NCBI GenBank assembly: GCA_011523515.1
Contig: WTGO01000048.1
Coordinates: forward strand, 17,757 to 81,756
DNA from: Chloroflexota bacterium
GTDB lineage: Bacteria; Chloroflexota; Anaerolineae; Aggregatilineales; Phototrophicaceae
Length of the DNA stretch: 64,000 bases
Reading direction: 5' to 3'
The number at the start of each line of letters is the position of its first letter. The stretch's first letter is position 1. Both the position numbers and the translations under genes were made by a program. Shown here piece by piece: positions 8,557 to 18,600 of this stretch. The notes under the pieces are model-generated. The model was not told the DNA's origin. It made no database searches and saw only the letters and a program-made list of their open reading frames with translations.

Positions 8557-9579
8557 CTATGCATCCGTCCAGTCGAAGACGACGCCGATGTAGTCGTCCT
8601 GCTTGTGCTTCAGCCCGCTATACGCTTCTTCGGCCTGCTCCGGCTTGAGCGTATGCGTATGCAGCAGCGCCACTTTCAGCGCGCCATCGCGTATCAGTTC
8701 CAGCGCCAGACCGGCATTGCGCCCTATCGAATGCTTGACGAAGGCGTCGCGCGGCACCGGATAGCGCCATTCATGCGCGCCTTTGAAGGTCACATTGCCA
8801 AGCCCATCCAGATGCACATGGCGCAGCACCTCGGTCAGGTCGGTCTCGTAGGCGCCGCGCGGAGTGCCTAGCAAGATCACTTCGCCAAAGCGCCCTACCA
8901 AGGGCAGCGCCGGCGGCAGCGCTCGCGGATTGCCGGTGGCTTCGATCAGCGTGGTCACGCCGGCGCCGCCGGTAATTGCGGCGACGTCTTCCGCCACAGT
9001 TGCCGGATTCATCACCAGCGCGCGATCAATGCCGCAAGCCTGCGCCAACTCGACGCGGCGTTGGCTGAGATCGAGACCGATGGCGCGGCCGCCCTGCAAA
9101 CCGGCCAGCTGGGCGGCGAAGTTGCCTACCAGGCCCAGCCCGGTTACGGCCACGTAGTCGCCGAGCTCAATATTTGAGATTCGCAGCGCGGTAAAGGCGA
9201 CGCAAACCATGCGTGTGAAGACCGCCTGCGCCAGATCCATCTCGGCGGGCACTTTGACACAGAGCGCGCGCGGATTAGAGGTGTCCAGACGCTGGAACTG
9301 CCGGTGGCCGCCCATGCTGTAGACGATGTCGCCAGGGGCCAGTTCGCTGACCCGCGCGCCGGCTTCGACAACTTCGCCGACCGAGGCATATCCGGGCGTC
9401 CCGGGGAAGCCAAACCAAGCCTCGACGCCGGATAAACAGGCCAGCTCGGTGCCGGCGCTGATGAGCGAATAGCGCGTGCGGATCAATACGTCATGATCGC
9501 CAAGCGGAAGAAAGTCGCTGTCGATTTCGTCCACTTCTATGCGATTGGCTTGCCTGAAAATAACGCTAGTGTTTTTCAT
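8557..9579 (-). CDS. Medium-chain dehydrogenase/reductase, zinc-loop-less
   Basis: A 340-aa MDR-family enzyme. The N-terminal GroES-like domain shows SLISAGTELACLSG and GTPGYASVGEVVE, and the Rossmann half starts at VAVTGLGLVGNFAAQLA near residue 145. The Cys-rich structural-zinc loop present in the 3706-4695 enzyme is missing. This pattern is seen in sugar- and natural-product-associated MDR proteins. The gene lies 66 bp downstream of, and in the same direction as, a decayed sugar ABC operon, so it may once have acted on that transporter's substrate. It looks intact. Confidence 0.88.
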   Translation of the reverse strand: MKNTSVIFRQANRIEVDEIDSDFLPLGDHDVLIRTRYSLISAGTELACLSGVEAWFGFPGTPGYASVGEVVEAGARVSELAPGDIVYSMGGHRQFQRLDTSNPRALCVKVPAEMDLAQAVFTRMVCVAFTALRISNIELGDYVAVTGLGLVGNFAAQLAGLQGGRAIGLDLSQRRVELAQACGIDRALVMNPATVAEDVAAITGGAGVTTLIEATGNPRALPPALPLVGRFGEVILLGTPRGAYETDLTEVLRHVHLDGLGNVTFKGAHEWRYPVPRDAFVKHSIGRNAGLALELIRDGALKVALLHTHTLKPEQAEEAYSGLKHKQDDYIGVVFDWTDA

Positions 9580-9645
9580 ACGCTGCTACAATCCTCCCTG
9601 CGCGTCGAAGCGCCGGTAGATTAAACTGCTTTTGCGATAGGTCGG

Positions 9646-10383
9646 CTATTTGCTGCCCGAAGAGAATACCACGCCTTGAATATACCAGCGCTGCAAAAGT
9701 ACGAAGATCAAAATGCTGGGCAGGGTCATGACCATGGACGCCGCCATCAACAGGTGTTCGGTCGCTTGGCCGCCGGCTGTCGCCACGCGTTTGAAATTGG
9801 CCAAGCCCAGCGAAAGTGTGTACTTGTCCGGGGAATTGAGGTAGATAAGTGGACCGAAGAAGTCGTTCCAGGTGTCCAGGAAAGCAATTAGCACCATGGT
9901 AATAATCACGGGCTTGGAAAGCGGCAATATGATGCGCAGGAAGATCCAGAGCGAATTGGCGCCGTCTATCTTGGCCGCTTCGTCCAGGTCTTTCGGGATC
10001 GTCATGAAGAACTGTCGGAACAAGAATATGGCGAAAGCGCCGCCGCCCAGCCAATGGGGAATGATCAGCGGATTGTAGGTATCCAGCCAGCCGAGCGCCT
10101 TAAAGAGCAAGAAAGTCGGGATGATAGTCACCTGGTAGGGCAGCATCAGCGTACTGAGCATGAGAATAAAGAGCAGGTTCCGATAAGGAAACCGAAAGCG
10201 CGCGAAGCCGTAAGCGACCAATGCGGCGGACAAAATGCGGCCGGAAACCGAGAATACCGTCACAAAAACAGTATTGATAAAGAAGCGCGCCAGCGGCGCC
10301 ACATGCCAAATCTCGACATAGTTTTCGAAGCGCCAAGTCTTGGGAATCAGCTGCGGAGGCCAAAGAAACAGTTCGTTTACCGG
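9646..10383 (-). pseudogene. Sugar ABC permease MalG type, N-terminally deleted remnant
   Basis: The frame reads as MalG from NELFLWPPQLIPKTW near 10375 through the EAA loop (DEAAKIDGANSLWIF) to the normal C-terminus (IQGVVFSSGSK). The N-terminal tail and first membrane helix are absent. In the same frame it is preceded by a TAG stop (10384-10386) that closes a MalF fragment, so the gene lost its own start and about 40-60 codons. An internal ATG at 10302 would give 218 aa against the usual ~280. A functional short permease is unlikely but not excluded. Confidence 0.8.
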
Positions 10384-10536
10384 CTACAAGGACGATGAGA
10401 CGGCCCAAAAGTCGAAGGCGCTGTTGTAAAGGTGCAAAACATAGAACAGAGTCGAATTCAGCGGTCCACCCGGCGAAAATTGCTGCTGCCGACCGCTGCT
10501 GGCGACATAGTCCAGCGTGAACATCTGCAGCGCCCC
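10384..10536 (-). pseudogene. Sugar ABC permease MalF type, internal fragment
   Basis: About 50 codons read GALQMFTLDYVASSGR...GGPLNSTLFYVLHLYNSAFDFW, the stretch before the last membrane helix of MalF-like permeases. The fragment then runs through five foreign codons into a TAG. Upstream it is joined, out of frame, to the binding-protein fragment, and downstream to MalG. At least two deletions must have removed most of malF. The junction near LAHPGAL may reflect short shared sequence. Confidence 0.75.
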
Positions 10537-10787
10537 GGGTGCGCCAGGATGGGAATGCCGTAGAGTTGCCCATCCAGGTAGGCTGCTGAAATGGTGGCCG
10601 GGTAATGCTCTTCAAGGTCATAGCCCAGGCTTTCCACGATATCGTCAATCGGCGCGAGCACGCCGGTCGCCGCCAGCAGGAAGTAGCCCTCAATGGACGA
10701 AATCCAGATGACATCGCCCATGGTGCCGCCGGCCGCCAGACCTCCCGTTGCCTTCAGGAAATCGCGTCTGCTAATGCCTCTGTACAT
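10537..10787 (-). pseudogene. Tat-exported sugar-binding protein, N-terminal fragment with internal deletion
   Basis: The frame starts with a twin-arginine signal (MYRGISRRDFLKATGGLAAG). It then jumps directly to DVIWISSIEGYFLLAATGVL and LDGQLYGIPILAH, which in family-1 sugar-binding proteins lie 50 or more residues further on and around residue 130. The region after the signal and the whole second half are gone. It is the first gene of the collapsed binding protein-MalF-MalG operon read leftward. A short secreted peptide may still be made, but binding is not plausible. Confidence 0.78.
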
Positions 10788-10931
10788 AATCCAGTCTCCT
10801 CAAAAAATTACTCTTGCTAAAACGGTCGGCGATAACTGCAATATCTTTTTGGCTTTAACCCTCCCTGCAAATACATTGCCTGCTCTCTACGAACAACTTG
10901 CCCTCACCGGCGGCGGACATTGCATGGCGGT

Positions 10932-10956
10932 GGGCGAGCCAAGGCTAGCCCCTACA
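10932..10956 (+). repeat. Dispersed GGGCGA palindromic repeat, copy 1
   Basis: GGGCGAGCC-AA-GGCTAGCCC followed by CTACA: an imperfect 9-bp hairpin with the family's CTACA tail. It matches copies at 19048, 33585, 55028 and 60753-60918. Confidence 0.75.
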
Positions 10957-10976
10957 GCGCCCTGATGCGTGTATGC

Positions 10977-11001
10977 GGGCGACTCACAGAGTCGCCCCTA
11001 C
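10977..11001 (+). repeat. Dispersed GGGCGA palindromic repeat, copy 2
   Basis: GGGCGACT-CACAG-AGTCGCCC followed by CTAC, in the same orientation as copy 1, 20 bases away. The stem is 8 bp and the loop differs from other copies. Confidence 0.75.
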
Positions 11002-11115
11002 GGCGTCCTGTTGGGCGCGGGCAGGCAGGCGAGTTGGGTATGGCTTAGCCCCGCAAGCCGCCTATAATCCTCGCATTGTCTCGTTTCACAAATCACGCAC
11101 CAGGGAGGACCCGCC

Positions 11116-11553
11116 ATGTCACTCGATGACAAAGTCAAAGCCATGGGTATCGATATTGAAGACTTCACCCCGTCAGCCACGCTGGCCCCGGCCACGCGCA
11201 TCGGCAATACGATTCTGGTTTCCGGCCATGTGTCGACCGGCTACCAAGGCAAGCTCGGGCGCGACCTGGATGTCGAGACGGGCAAGAAAGCCGCCCGCGT
11301 CTGCGCCGAGGACCTGCTCAAAGCGGCCTACACCATCACCGGCTCAGTCAACAAGCTGCGCCTGCGCCGCATGCTGGGCTGCGTCAATTCCATGCCCGAA
11401 TTCACCGACCAGCACCTGGTCATCAATGGCGCTTCCGAGCTGTTTTGGGAGCTCTACGATGGCGAGCTGCACGCCCGCAGCGCGCTGGGTTTCGCCTCGC
11501 TGCCCAATGGCTTCGCCGTGGAAATCGAAGCCATGTTCGAGATCGTCGACTAG
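11116..11553 (+). CDS. RidA/YjgF-like protein
   Basis: A 145-aa Rid-superfamily protein. The C-terminal block reads ARSALGFASLPNGFAVEIEA, which holds the Arg that binds the substrate carboxylate and the Glu used by imine/enamine deaminases of the RidA group. LRRMLGCVNSMPEF is the usual central strand-helix. In this family these proteins hydrolyse reactive 2-aminoacrylate-type intermediates. It is separated by 18 bp from an MFS transporter and probably co-transcribed with it, which hints at processing or export of an amino-acid-like compound. GGGAGGA precedes the ATG by about 7 bases. Confidence 0.9.
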   Translation: MSLDDKVKAMGIDIEDFTPSATLAPATRIGNTILVSGHVSTGYQGKLGRDLDVETGKKAARVCAEDLLKAAYTITGSVNKLRLRRMLGCVNSMPEFTDQHLVINGASELFWELYDGELHARSALGFASLPNGFAVEIEAMFEIVD

Positions 11554-11571
11554 GCGACCCAAAGGCTGCGC

Positions 11572-12855
11572 ATGCTCGCGCGCATTCTTAACCCGATCCG
11601 CCATTTCAACCCGCAGGCGCGGCTCTTTTTCATCGTGCTCGTGGGCATGTGCTTCGTCGTTGACGGCGTCTATACGGTGCTGCTCAACCTGTACATGCTG
11701 CGCCTGGGCTACGGGACGGAATTCATCGGCCTGGTCAACGCGGTCGGCTTGCTGACCTTCGCCTGCGTCAGCTTGCCCGCCGGCATTTTGGGCTCGCGCC
11801 TGTCGACCACGCTGCTGATGAAAGCCGGCGCCGCCATCAGCGTCGTTGGCGGTGTGCTGCTGCCCCAAGCCGAACTGCTGCCGCCGGGCCTTCGCGAAGT
11901 TTGGCTTGTCGCCCTCTACGCCCTGATGCTGTCCGGCTTTTCCCTGTTCTTCGTGAACGGCGCGCCCTACCTGTTGAATGTGGTCGATACCGCCCTCAAG
12001 CATCGCGCCTTTGCGCTCAAGACGGCGGGCTGGTCCTTGGCCGGGTTCGCCGGCAGTTTGCTGGGTGGCGTGCTGCCGGGAATCATCGCGGCGCCCCTGG
12101 GCGCGACGCTGACCGAGCCGGCCCCCTACCGCCTTACACTGACGATGTCGGGCGTAGTCATGGCGCTAGCCGCCTTGTGTCTGCTGCGCGTCCGACCGCT
12201 GCCGCGCGAACCCGAGGCTCCGGCCGAGGACATGCCCGCCCAGCCGTCTGGCAATCGCCTCAGTCTGACCGGCCCGGTCTTCATAGTGATCGGCATCATG
12301 ACCTTCATCCGGCTCTTTCAAGTCGCCGGCACCGCCACCGCCATGGTCTTCTTCAACGTGTACATGGATCAGCAGCTGGCTGTTTCGACCGCGCTGATCG
12401 GCGCCATAGCAGCTGTCGGGCGCTTAACCGGCGTGCCGACTGCCCTGCTAACGCCCTCGCTAATCGAACGCTGGGGCATCGTGAAGATAGTCTTGTGGGG
12501 CTCGCTGCTAACGGCGCTGTGTTTGCTGCCGATGGCTCTAGTCGAGCACTGGCTGGCGGCGGGGATCGGCTTCATCGGCACGCTGGCGCTGACCTCGGTG
12601 CGCTACGCTTCATTTGTGGTCTACATCCTCGACCTGGTGCCGAAGGCGCAGCAGCCCATTATGGCCGGCAGTGGCGAAATGGCCGCCGGCTTGAGCTTCG
12701 CTATGATGGCCCTGGGAGGCGGATTGCTTTTGACCGCCTTCACCTTCCGCGATCTATTCCTGCTGGGGACGTTTACCGCTCTCATCGGCACCGCGCTCTT
12801 CTGGCTCTATATCGTCATAAGCAAACCAAAGCGCAAGCTCAAGCCAGCGCTCTAG
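11572..12855 (+). CDS. Major facilitator superfamily transporter
   Basis: A 427-aa membrane protein with twelve predicted hydrophobic segments in two halves, split by a charged loop at about residues 205-225 (LPREPEAPAEDMPAQ). Gly-rich helices such as AGFAGSLLGGVLPGII fit MFS packing. No drug- or sugar-specific signature is clear, so substrate and direction are unknown. It sits immediately after the RidA-like gene. The C-terminus is Lys-rich (KPKRKLKPAL). Confidence 0.85.
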   Translation: MLARILNPIRHFNPQARLFFIVLVGMCFVVDGVYTVLLNLYMLRLGYGTEFIGLVNAVGLLTFACVSLPAGILGSRLSTTLLMKAGAAISVVGGVLLPQAELLPPGLREVWLVALYALMLSGFSLFFVNGAPYLLNVVDTALKHRAFALKTAGWSLAGFAGSLLGGVLPGIIAAPLGATLTEPAPYRLTLTMSGVVMALAALCLLRVRPLPREPEAPAEDMPAQPSGNRLSLTGPVFIVIGIMTFIRLFQVAGTATAMVFFNVYMDQQLAVSTALIGAIAAVGRLTGVPTALLTPSLIERWGIVKIVLWGSLLTALCLLPMALVEHWLAAGIGFIGTLALTSVRYASFVVYILDLVPKAQQPIMAGSGEMAAGLSFAMMALGGGLLLTAFTFRDLFLLGTFTALIGTALFWLYIVISKPKRKLKPAL

Positions 12856-12964
12856 CGCCAGCACGAAGAGATTTACGCTTTCTCGAAGAGACCACCGTTC
12901 ACAGTTGTCGGGCTCGCCGACGTTCCCGGAGTCCGAGTTGGTCAGCGCATTTTTATGAGGTTCT

Positions 12965-14626
12965 TTAGCCGGCAACCGTTTTGCCAGTCCCTTCCAGCAA
13001 CGCGATCACATCGCCCCGGTCGGTCTCGTCCTCGAAGGCAGAACGCGCCAATTCCAGCGGCGTACGGCCGTCTTCGATTTCGCGCGCGCTCAAGTCCGCG
13101 CCCTGATTGAGCAGGAAACGCGGCACATCGGTCAACAGGCGATATACGCCGACATCCTGCGCGGCCGCGCCGAGATCGGGCAGCGGATCGAGAAATTCCC
13201 TGGGACCGAAACAGACGGCAAAGTGCATGGGCGTGTAACCGCGGGCATCAGACGCGTTGATATCGGCGCCGGCAGCCAGCAGCGCCCCCATCAGCTCAAT
13301 ATGACCGCCCTGCGCCGCCAGGTGCAGCGGGCTTAGGCCGCCGCCCAGGACGTGATCGGCGTCCGTCCGGGTGTTCGCAAGAGACGCATCCTCCCCCAGC
13401 AAGTCGCGCGTCCGCGCCTGATCGCCCAAAATGGCGGCCCAAAAGATATCGATCTCCCAGCCCAGATGCGCGAGCAGATGCCGTACACAATCATAATTGC
13501 GGCGGTAGGCGATATCGCGCAGCGGGGTCGTATGGCCGTATTTGCCGCTGCGCTCATACGGGACGAGGGGGTCAGCGCCGAAGTCCAGATAATACTGAAT
13601 CGCCTTCACGTCGCGGCAGAAGGAGAGCAAGGTGCTGGGCCCCGGCCCGACTTCGTTGACCAAGGCCGGATCCCGCTGCAGCCAGGCGTCGACGCCCTCG
13701 CCATCGCCCAGCCAGGCGCAAGCCCAGACGTCTTTCTCCGCGCCGCGCTCCAGCAGAAATTCGACCATGCCCAGCGCGGCGTATTCGGGCATGAAATCGG
13801 CCAGGTCGATGGCGTGGATCAAGGCGTTGAAGCCGTATTTCTCGTCGCGGGCGTTGATATCAGCGCCGTGCGCCAGCAAGAGATCGACGATGTCCTTGCG
13901 CCCGTGCATCACCGCGACGTGCAGCGCCAGCGCATCGGAACCCCAGAGCGAGGTGCGGATATTACCGCTGGCATTGGCCAAGCGGCCGTCCTGCGCCAGA
14001 AGGTTGCGGACGCCTTCAATGTCTCCGGTTTTGGCGGCCTCAAACAAGCGCATAATCTTGTTGGTGAACTGACTGTCCCGCGAGGGACGCTGTGCCGATA
14101 TGCCGTTCAAGGGTCTTATCCTTTTCTTTATGCGTTTGCGAGCATGATGCAGCCGTGTCTTGACTGTTCCCAGTGGGATTTCCAGAAATGCGGCGATCTC
14201 CTTTTGCGAAAAGTCCCTCATATAATAAAGTAGCAGGACGCTGCGCTGGGCTTCCGGCAAGTTGTCGACCAGCGCCCACAACTCATCCCGTCCCGCTTCA
14301 ATTGGAGGCGCCGGCCCAGCAACCGCGAGCTCGCTCACTTGCTCCAGCGAGACCCATACCGGCGTCTTGACGCGCAAGCGCCGCTGCGCCTGTGTATAGA
14401 CGATGCGTTGAAACCAGCCCGGAAACGCGGCCGCATCGCGCAACTGCATAATGCTGCAGTAGGCATTGACAAAGGCGTCCTGCGCGGCGTCCTCGGCTTC
14501 GTGCCAGTCGCCCAGCAAGCTGTAGGCGTAACCGACGGCCATATCCTGAAAGCGCCGCACCAGTTCTTCAAACGCGCGGCTTTCGCCCTCTCGCGCGCGG
14601 ATCACAATTGGGGCAAGTTGTTCCAT
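12965..14626 (-). CDS. ECF sigma factor fused to C-terminal ankyrin repeats
   Basis: A single 553-aa reading frame. Residues ~8-80 are sigma region 2 (FQDMAVGYAYSLLGDWHEAED, AAQDAFVNAY). Residues ~110-165 are region 4 (LPEAQRSVLLLYYMRDFSQK, IAAFLEIPLGTVKTRLHHAR). From ~185 to ~540 the protein has ankyrin repeats, including DALALHVAVMHGRKDIVDLL, LSPLHLAAQGGHIELMGALL and YTPMHFAVCFGP. The sigma half would direct RNA polymerase to target promoters; the ankyrin half would bind a protein partner, possibly acting as a built-in anti-sigma or sensor. No separate anti-sigma gene is adjacent. The start ATG has GGAGG about 6 bases upstream. Confidence 0.9.
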   Translation of the reverse strand: MEQLAPIVIRAREGESRAFEELVRRFQDMAVGYAYSLLGDWHEAEDAAQDAFVNAYCSIMQLRDAAAFPGWFQRIVYTQAQRRLRVKTPVWVSLEQVSELAVAGPAPPIEAGRDELWALVDNLPEAQRSVLLLYYMRDFSQKEIAAFLEIPLGTVKTRLHHARKRIKKRIRPLNGISAQRPSRDSQFTNKIMRLFEAAKTGDIEGVRNLLAQDGRLANASGNIRTSLWGSDALALHVAVMHGRKDIVDLLLAHGADINARDEKYGFNALIHAIDLADFMPEYAALGMVEFLLERGAEKDVWACAWLGDGEGVDAWLQRDPALVNEVGPGPSTLLSFCRDVKAIQYYLDFGADPLVPYERSGKYGHTTPLRDIAYRRNYDCVRHLLAHLGWEIDIFWAAILGDQARTRDLLGEDASLANTRTDADHVLGGGLSPLHLAAQGGHIELMGALLAAGADINASDARGYTPMHFAVCFGPREFLDPLPDLGAAAQDVGVYRLLTDVPRFLLNQGADLSAREIEDGRTPLELARSAFEDETDRGDVIALLEGTGKTVAG

Positions 14627-14694
14627 AGTCCCTCCTTGAGCTAAGCCGTCTCTGACTTAAAGAGCCGCGGCAAGCGGAGAAGGTTCAATCGCTG

Positions 14695-15534
14695 TCAACG
14701 CCCCAGGATTCCTGCGAAACCGGGCCCGCTCCATGCCACCGCGTTGTGCCGCGCGCCTAACTGCTGATACAGGCGTAAAGCGATGCGGTCGTCGCGCCAG
14801 TCGTAATCCGCCAGCGCCGCGAAGGGACTATTGCCAGTGCGCTTCCCGCGGCTGCCGTCGCCGACGGCGAAGGTGTCGATGACGATGCGCTGCGCGCCGG
14901 TCGCGAGCAATCGCTCGGCAAAGCCCGGCGAATACGGCAGGCAGGGCGAAACGGCTATCTGGGTTCTGACCCCGCGCCGCGCCGCCTGACGAACAGCCGC
15001 CAGCCGCCGCTCGACATTCGGCTGGCTCGGCCCATAGGGCAAATCGTGACGGTCGGTCTCGATGGTCATGCCCAGCCAGGCGTAGGGAATCCGCGCGATC
15101 AAGTCGAGATCGTCCAGCATCGCCGACCCGCGCGTCTGAATCAGCAGCAGGTCGAGGTCGTCATAACGCGCGAAGACCTCCAGGCAGCGCCGCGTCAGCC
15201 GCAGCTTGCGCTCGATGGGCTGGTAGGGGTCGGTCACCGGGCTCATAAAGATGCGCATGTCGCGCCGGTTGCGGGCGCGCGCGAGCTGCGCTTGCAGCAG
15301 TTCGGGCGCGTTCTCTTTGATGATCAGCGCCTCGCCCCAGCCCTCGTCCCGGCGCCGGGCGAAATGCCAATTGGGCAGCATCTGCGCGTAGCAGAAGGCG
15401 CCGCAGTAGAGCTTGCCGTAGCCGCAGCCGGCCGCCCAGGACAGGCTATGCGTGTAGGGGCGCTCGCCCGCGGTGAGGAAGCCGCGCGTCTGCGGCGTGA
15501 GGATGGATTTGGCTTGGGTGTAGCGGATGCGCAT
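14695..15534 (-). CDS. Radical SAM protein, spore-photoproduct-lyase-like
   Basis: About 279 aa, counted from the ATG at 15534; two earlier in-frame ATGs reach 15555. The Cys cluster reads GCGYGKLYCGAFCYAQ, giving C-x6-C-x3-C instead of the classic CX3CX2C. Downstream, IFMSPVTDPYQPIERKLRLT and LLIQTRGSAMLDDLDLI match the SplB-like/Rv2578c radical SAM group, whose members usually have unknown substrates. A [4Fe-4S] cluster and SAM cleavage are assumed from family membership. The gene stands alone, divergent from the restriction-modification gene. Confidence 0.8.
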   Translation of the reverse strand: MRIRYTQAKSILTPQTRGFLTAGERPYTHSLSWAAGCGYGKLYCGAFCYAQMLPNWHFARRRDEGWGEALIIKENAPELLQAQLARARNRRDMRIFMSPVTDPYQPIERKLRLTRRCLEVFARYDDLDLLLIQTRGSAMLDDLDLIARIPYAWLGMTIETDRHDLPYGPSQPNVERRLAAVRQAARRGVRTQIAVSPCLPYSPGFAERLLATGAQRIVIDTFAVGDGSRGKRTGNSPFAALADYDWRDDRIALRLYQQLGARHNAVAWSGPGFAGILGR

Positions 15535-15608
15535 ACGCTGATGATACCGCATCATGCCGCGGCGCTACGTGGTAGAATGCCTGTTAATTCAAGTACAGGC
15601 GCAAGAGT

Positions 15609-18600
15609 ATGAAACCCGACTTTCCCGAGCAGATGACAAACTATATCCGTAATGTTAAGGATGCGCACACAGGCCAACAGTCAGAACGGCAGATAAGCCA
15701 CCTGTTTCTTGGTTTCATTGCAGAAGCCTTCGGCGTGAAATATGAATACATTGAGCTAGAGCACCATGTAACCATGAGTAAAGTCCAGAAACATGGTTAC
15801 ATTGATGCCTTGCTCGGCGATTTAATAATCGAATTCAAGCGCGACATCAAAACCGGCCTCGGTGCCAACATCGACCAACTTACTAATTATATGCGCGACA
15901 TGCCAGAACTTCATCGTTATGTCGGCGTGCTGACGGACGGCATAGAGTTTCGCACCTATGTTCTGAATGAGGCCAAAGAAGCAAAAGAAGTAGATCGGTT
16001 CATTATCACAAGCGCGGACCCCGACGTCGCTTTCCTGTGGTTTGATTCTTACCTATTCAGCTGTCAACACATTGAACCGACGGCGGACGACATCGTGCAG
16101 CGATTCGGGGTAGACAGCCCAACTTTTCAACTCGCCCAGCAGACCCTGACGCGATTGCTCAGCGCAATTGAAGACAATACGGAACTGGATGTTTGGCGCG
16201 GACAGTGGAAGGCCTTGTTGAGCAAGGTATATGGCTCGGATATCGCCGATGACGACTTGTTCATAAGGCACACGTATCTGTCACAATTTGCCAAAATGCT
16301 GCTTTTCGCGGCTTTGGAGGGGCGCCCCGCGCACAACGAAGTCCCGCTGATTGTCACCGGCGAAGCCTTTCACAATCACGGCGTCAGCAACATTGGCGAA
16401 AATGACTTTTTCTCCTGGATGCTGATGGAGGAAATCCGTAAAGAATCGATTGACATGCTGCTGGCCTTGTCCGCGGAATTGCAGGTATATGACCTTAGCG
16501 CGATCCGACAGGATTTGTTGAAGCAACTCTATCAAAACCTGGTTGACCCGGAAACGCGACATGACCTGGGCGAATACTATACACCCGATTGGCTGGCGCA
16601 ACTGACGCTTGAAGAAATCGACTATCGCGCGCCGCAAAGTTTGTTGGATCCTGCGTGCGGCTCGGGCACATTCCTCTTCAATGCCATACGGCGTCTGGCA
16701 GATCAAGGCTTGAGAGGGCGCGAACTGGTTGAGTTCGCTTTGAACAACATCGTCGGCACGGATATCCACCCGTTGGCGGTAACGATTGCGCGCATAAATT
16801 GTCTTTTGGCATTAAGCGAGCATATTGGGACTGACAACAGCGACGGTGATGTTCCGCCCTTGCCGGTCTTCTTGGCCGACGCGCTAATTGGACCATTGAC
16901 CTACCGGGGCCCTGAGGCTGTCCCAATCGCCGTCGACATAGAAAACGACGAAGAATTCCGTATACCGCTGGCATCCGCTACGGATGCCGACAAACTCACA
17001 AAGACAATCGACTATATGGATGATATGGCGAAACTTGTCGTTTCGCCGCAGCAAGCGGAACAAATGGGCAAAATATTCAGAAAGTGGGTACAGGATATCT
17101 ACAGTGGTTTGACTAACACGACTTTCCGCAATCTCTGGGGGGAAAACTTCAAACTGCTGGTCAAATTAATCCGCGACGGCCGCGACAGCATCTGGGCATA
17201 TATCTTGAAGAATCTCTCGCGTCCCCTAGTACTTGCGGAAAAAGGCTTCGACGTTGTCGTCGGCAATCCGCCTTGGCTGGCATACCGTTATATCAATAGC
17301 CCCGTCTGGCAAGACGAGGTGAAAAGCCTGTATATCCATTATCAGCTGATTGATTCAGGCGATGTGAAACTCTTCACGCAAATGGATTTGAGCACACTTT
17401 TCTTCGCCCACTCCAAAGACCGTTACTTGAAAGATGGTGGCACGCTGGCTTTTGTCATGCCCCGCAGTGTGCTCACGGGCGCCAAGCAGCATCGCCCCTT
17501 TCAAAGACAAGGCATGACCCGCATACTCGATGTGGGGGATGTCAGCCCGCTCTTCAACGTGCCAGCCGCTGTCTTGATCCAATCGGATGGAAACATCGCC
17601 AAATCCAACATCCCCACCAAGACCTACCAAGCAACTTTCGAAAAACACGAATTGCCGCTCCTTGAAGCTGAGCCTCTTCTGACCACCGATGATACGGTTA
17701 CGAATTTCGTCGACCCGAAAATCCGAAGCATTTACTATTACGAGCTCTTCGCCCAAGGCGCGTCGCTCGTGCCGCGCAACCTCTGCTTTGTGCGCCCGGC
17801 CGGTTTGCCGAATATGCCGATTGTGGAAACCGACCCAGAGTTGGACAAAGACGCCAAAGCACCTTGGAGAATGGAAAACTTGCGCCAGAGCGAAATGAAG
17901 CTGGAAGGGCAAGCCAGCGCCCCCTATATCTACGCCACGTTGCTGAGTAAACATCTATTGCCTTTCGGCTACCAAAAACTCAATATGGTGGCATTGCCAG
18001 CTAGACAAAATGAAGAGGGCAAGCTCGAAATGCTAGAAGACGTCCTGCAATTTGCCGCCACAGGTCATATACGAGACTTCAATACCTGGTTCGACAAAAC
18101 GAACAAATTCTGGGACAAGCACAAAAAAACAGACATAACACTTTCGGAAAGGTATGATTATCACAAATTGCTGACAAAACAGAATGCCACCGACCGATAC
18201 CGCGTCATCTACGGCGGCAGCGGCACCAACATAGCCAGCTGCGTCTTGGAAACAAACTTTGAGGATTTAAGGATATACAGACGCCGAGTTAGGCAGTTTG
18301 TCGTCGATACTAAAACATACTATTATGCGCCAGACTCGCTGGAAGAAGCGCATTATCTCTGCGCATTTCTCAACGCGCCATATGTGAATGAATCCATTAA
18401 GCAACACCAGTCACAAGGTTTATGGGGCGAACGCGATATCCACCGCACCCCCTTTGAAGCCTGCGCCATTCCTATCTTTGAAGCAAACAATCCCGATCAT
18501 CTCGAGCTCGCCCGCTTGAGCATGGCCGCGCACGCGAAAATCGAAGATATGAAGGGTATGGAAGAAAACCGGCTGCTCAACGGCGGACCCGGGCGCGCCC

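Larger units (their letters stand above)
10788..11115. other. Intergenic region with two palindromic repeats and a -10-like box
   Basis: These 328 bp between divergent genes contain no plausible coding sequence. They hold two copies of the dispersed GGGCGA palindrome (10932-10956 and 10977-11001) and a TATAAT box at 11063-11068, about 48 bases before the RidA start, without a convincing -35. GGGAGGA precedes the RidA ATG. Confidence 0.6.

Noticed and set aside
9646..10302. Intact 218-aa MalG permease
   Set aside because: The frame continues upstream as MalG sequence (NELFLWPPQ) to a stop after a MalF piece, so the ATG at 10302 is internal and the protein is truncated.
10100..10714. A 204-codon - strand frame over the collapsed ABC operon
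   Set aside because: It is out of frame with the binding protein and MalG relics and has no similarity of its own.
10973..11755. A 260-codon + strand frame over the RidA gene
   Set aside because: It is a Ser/Arg-rich shadow of the RidA and MFS genes; RidA is convincing in the other frame.
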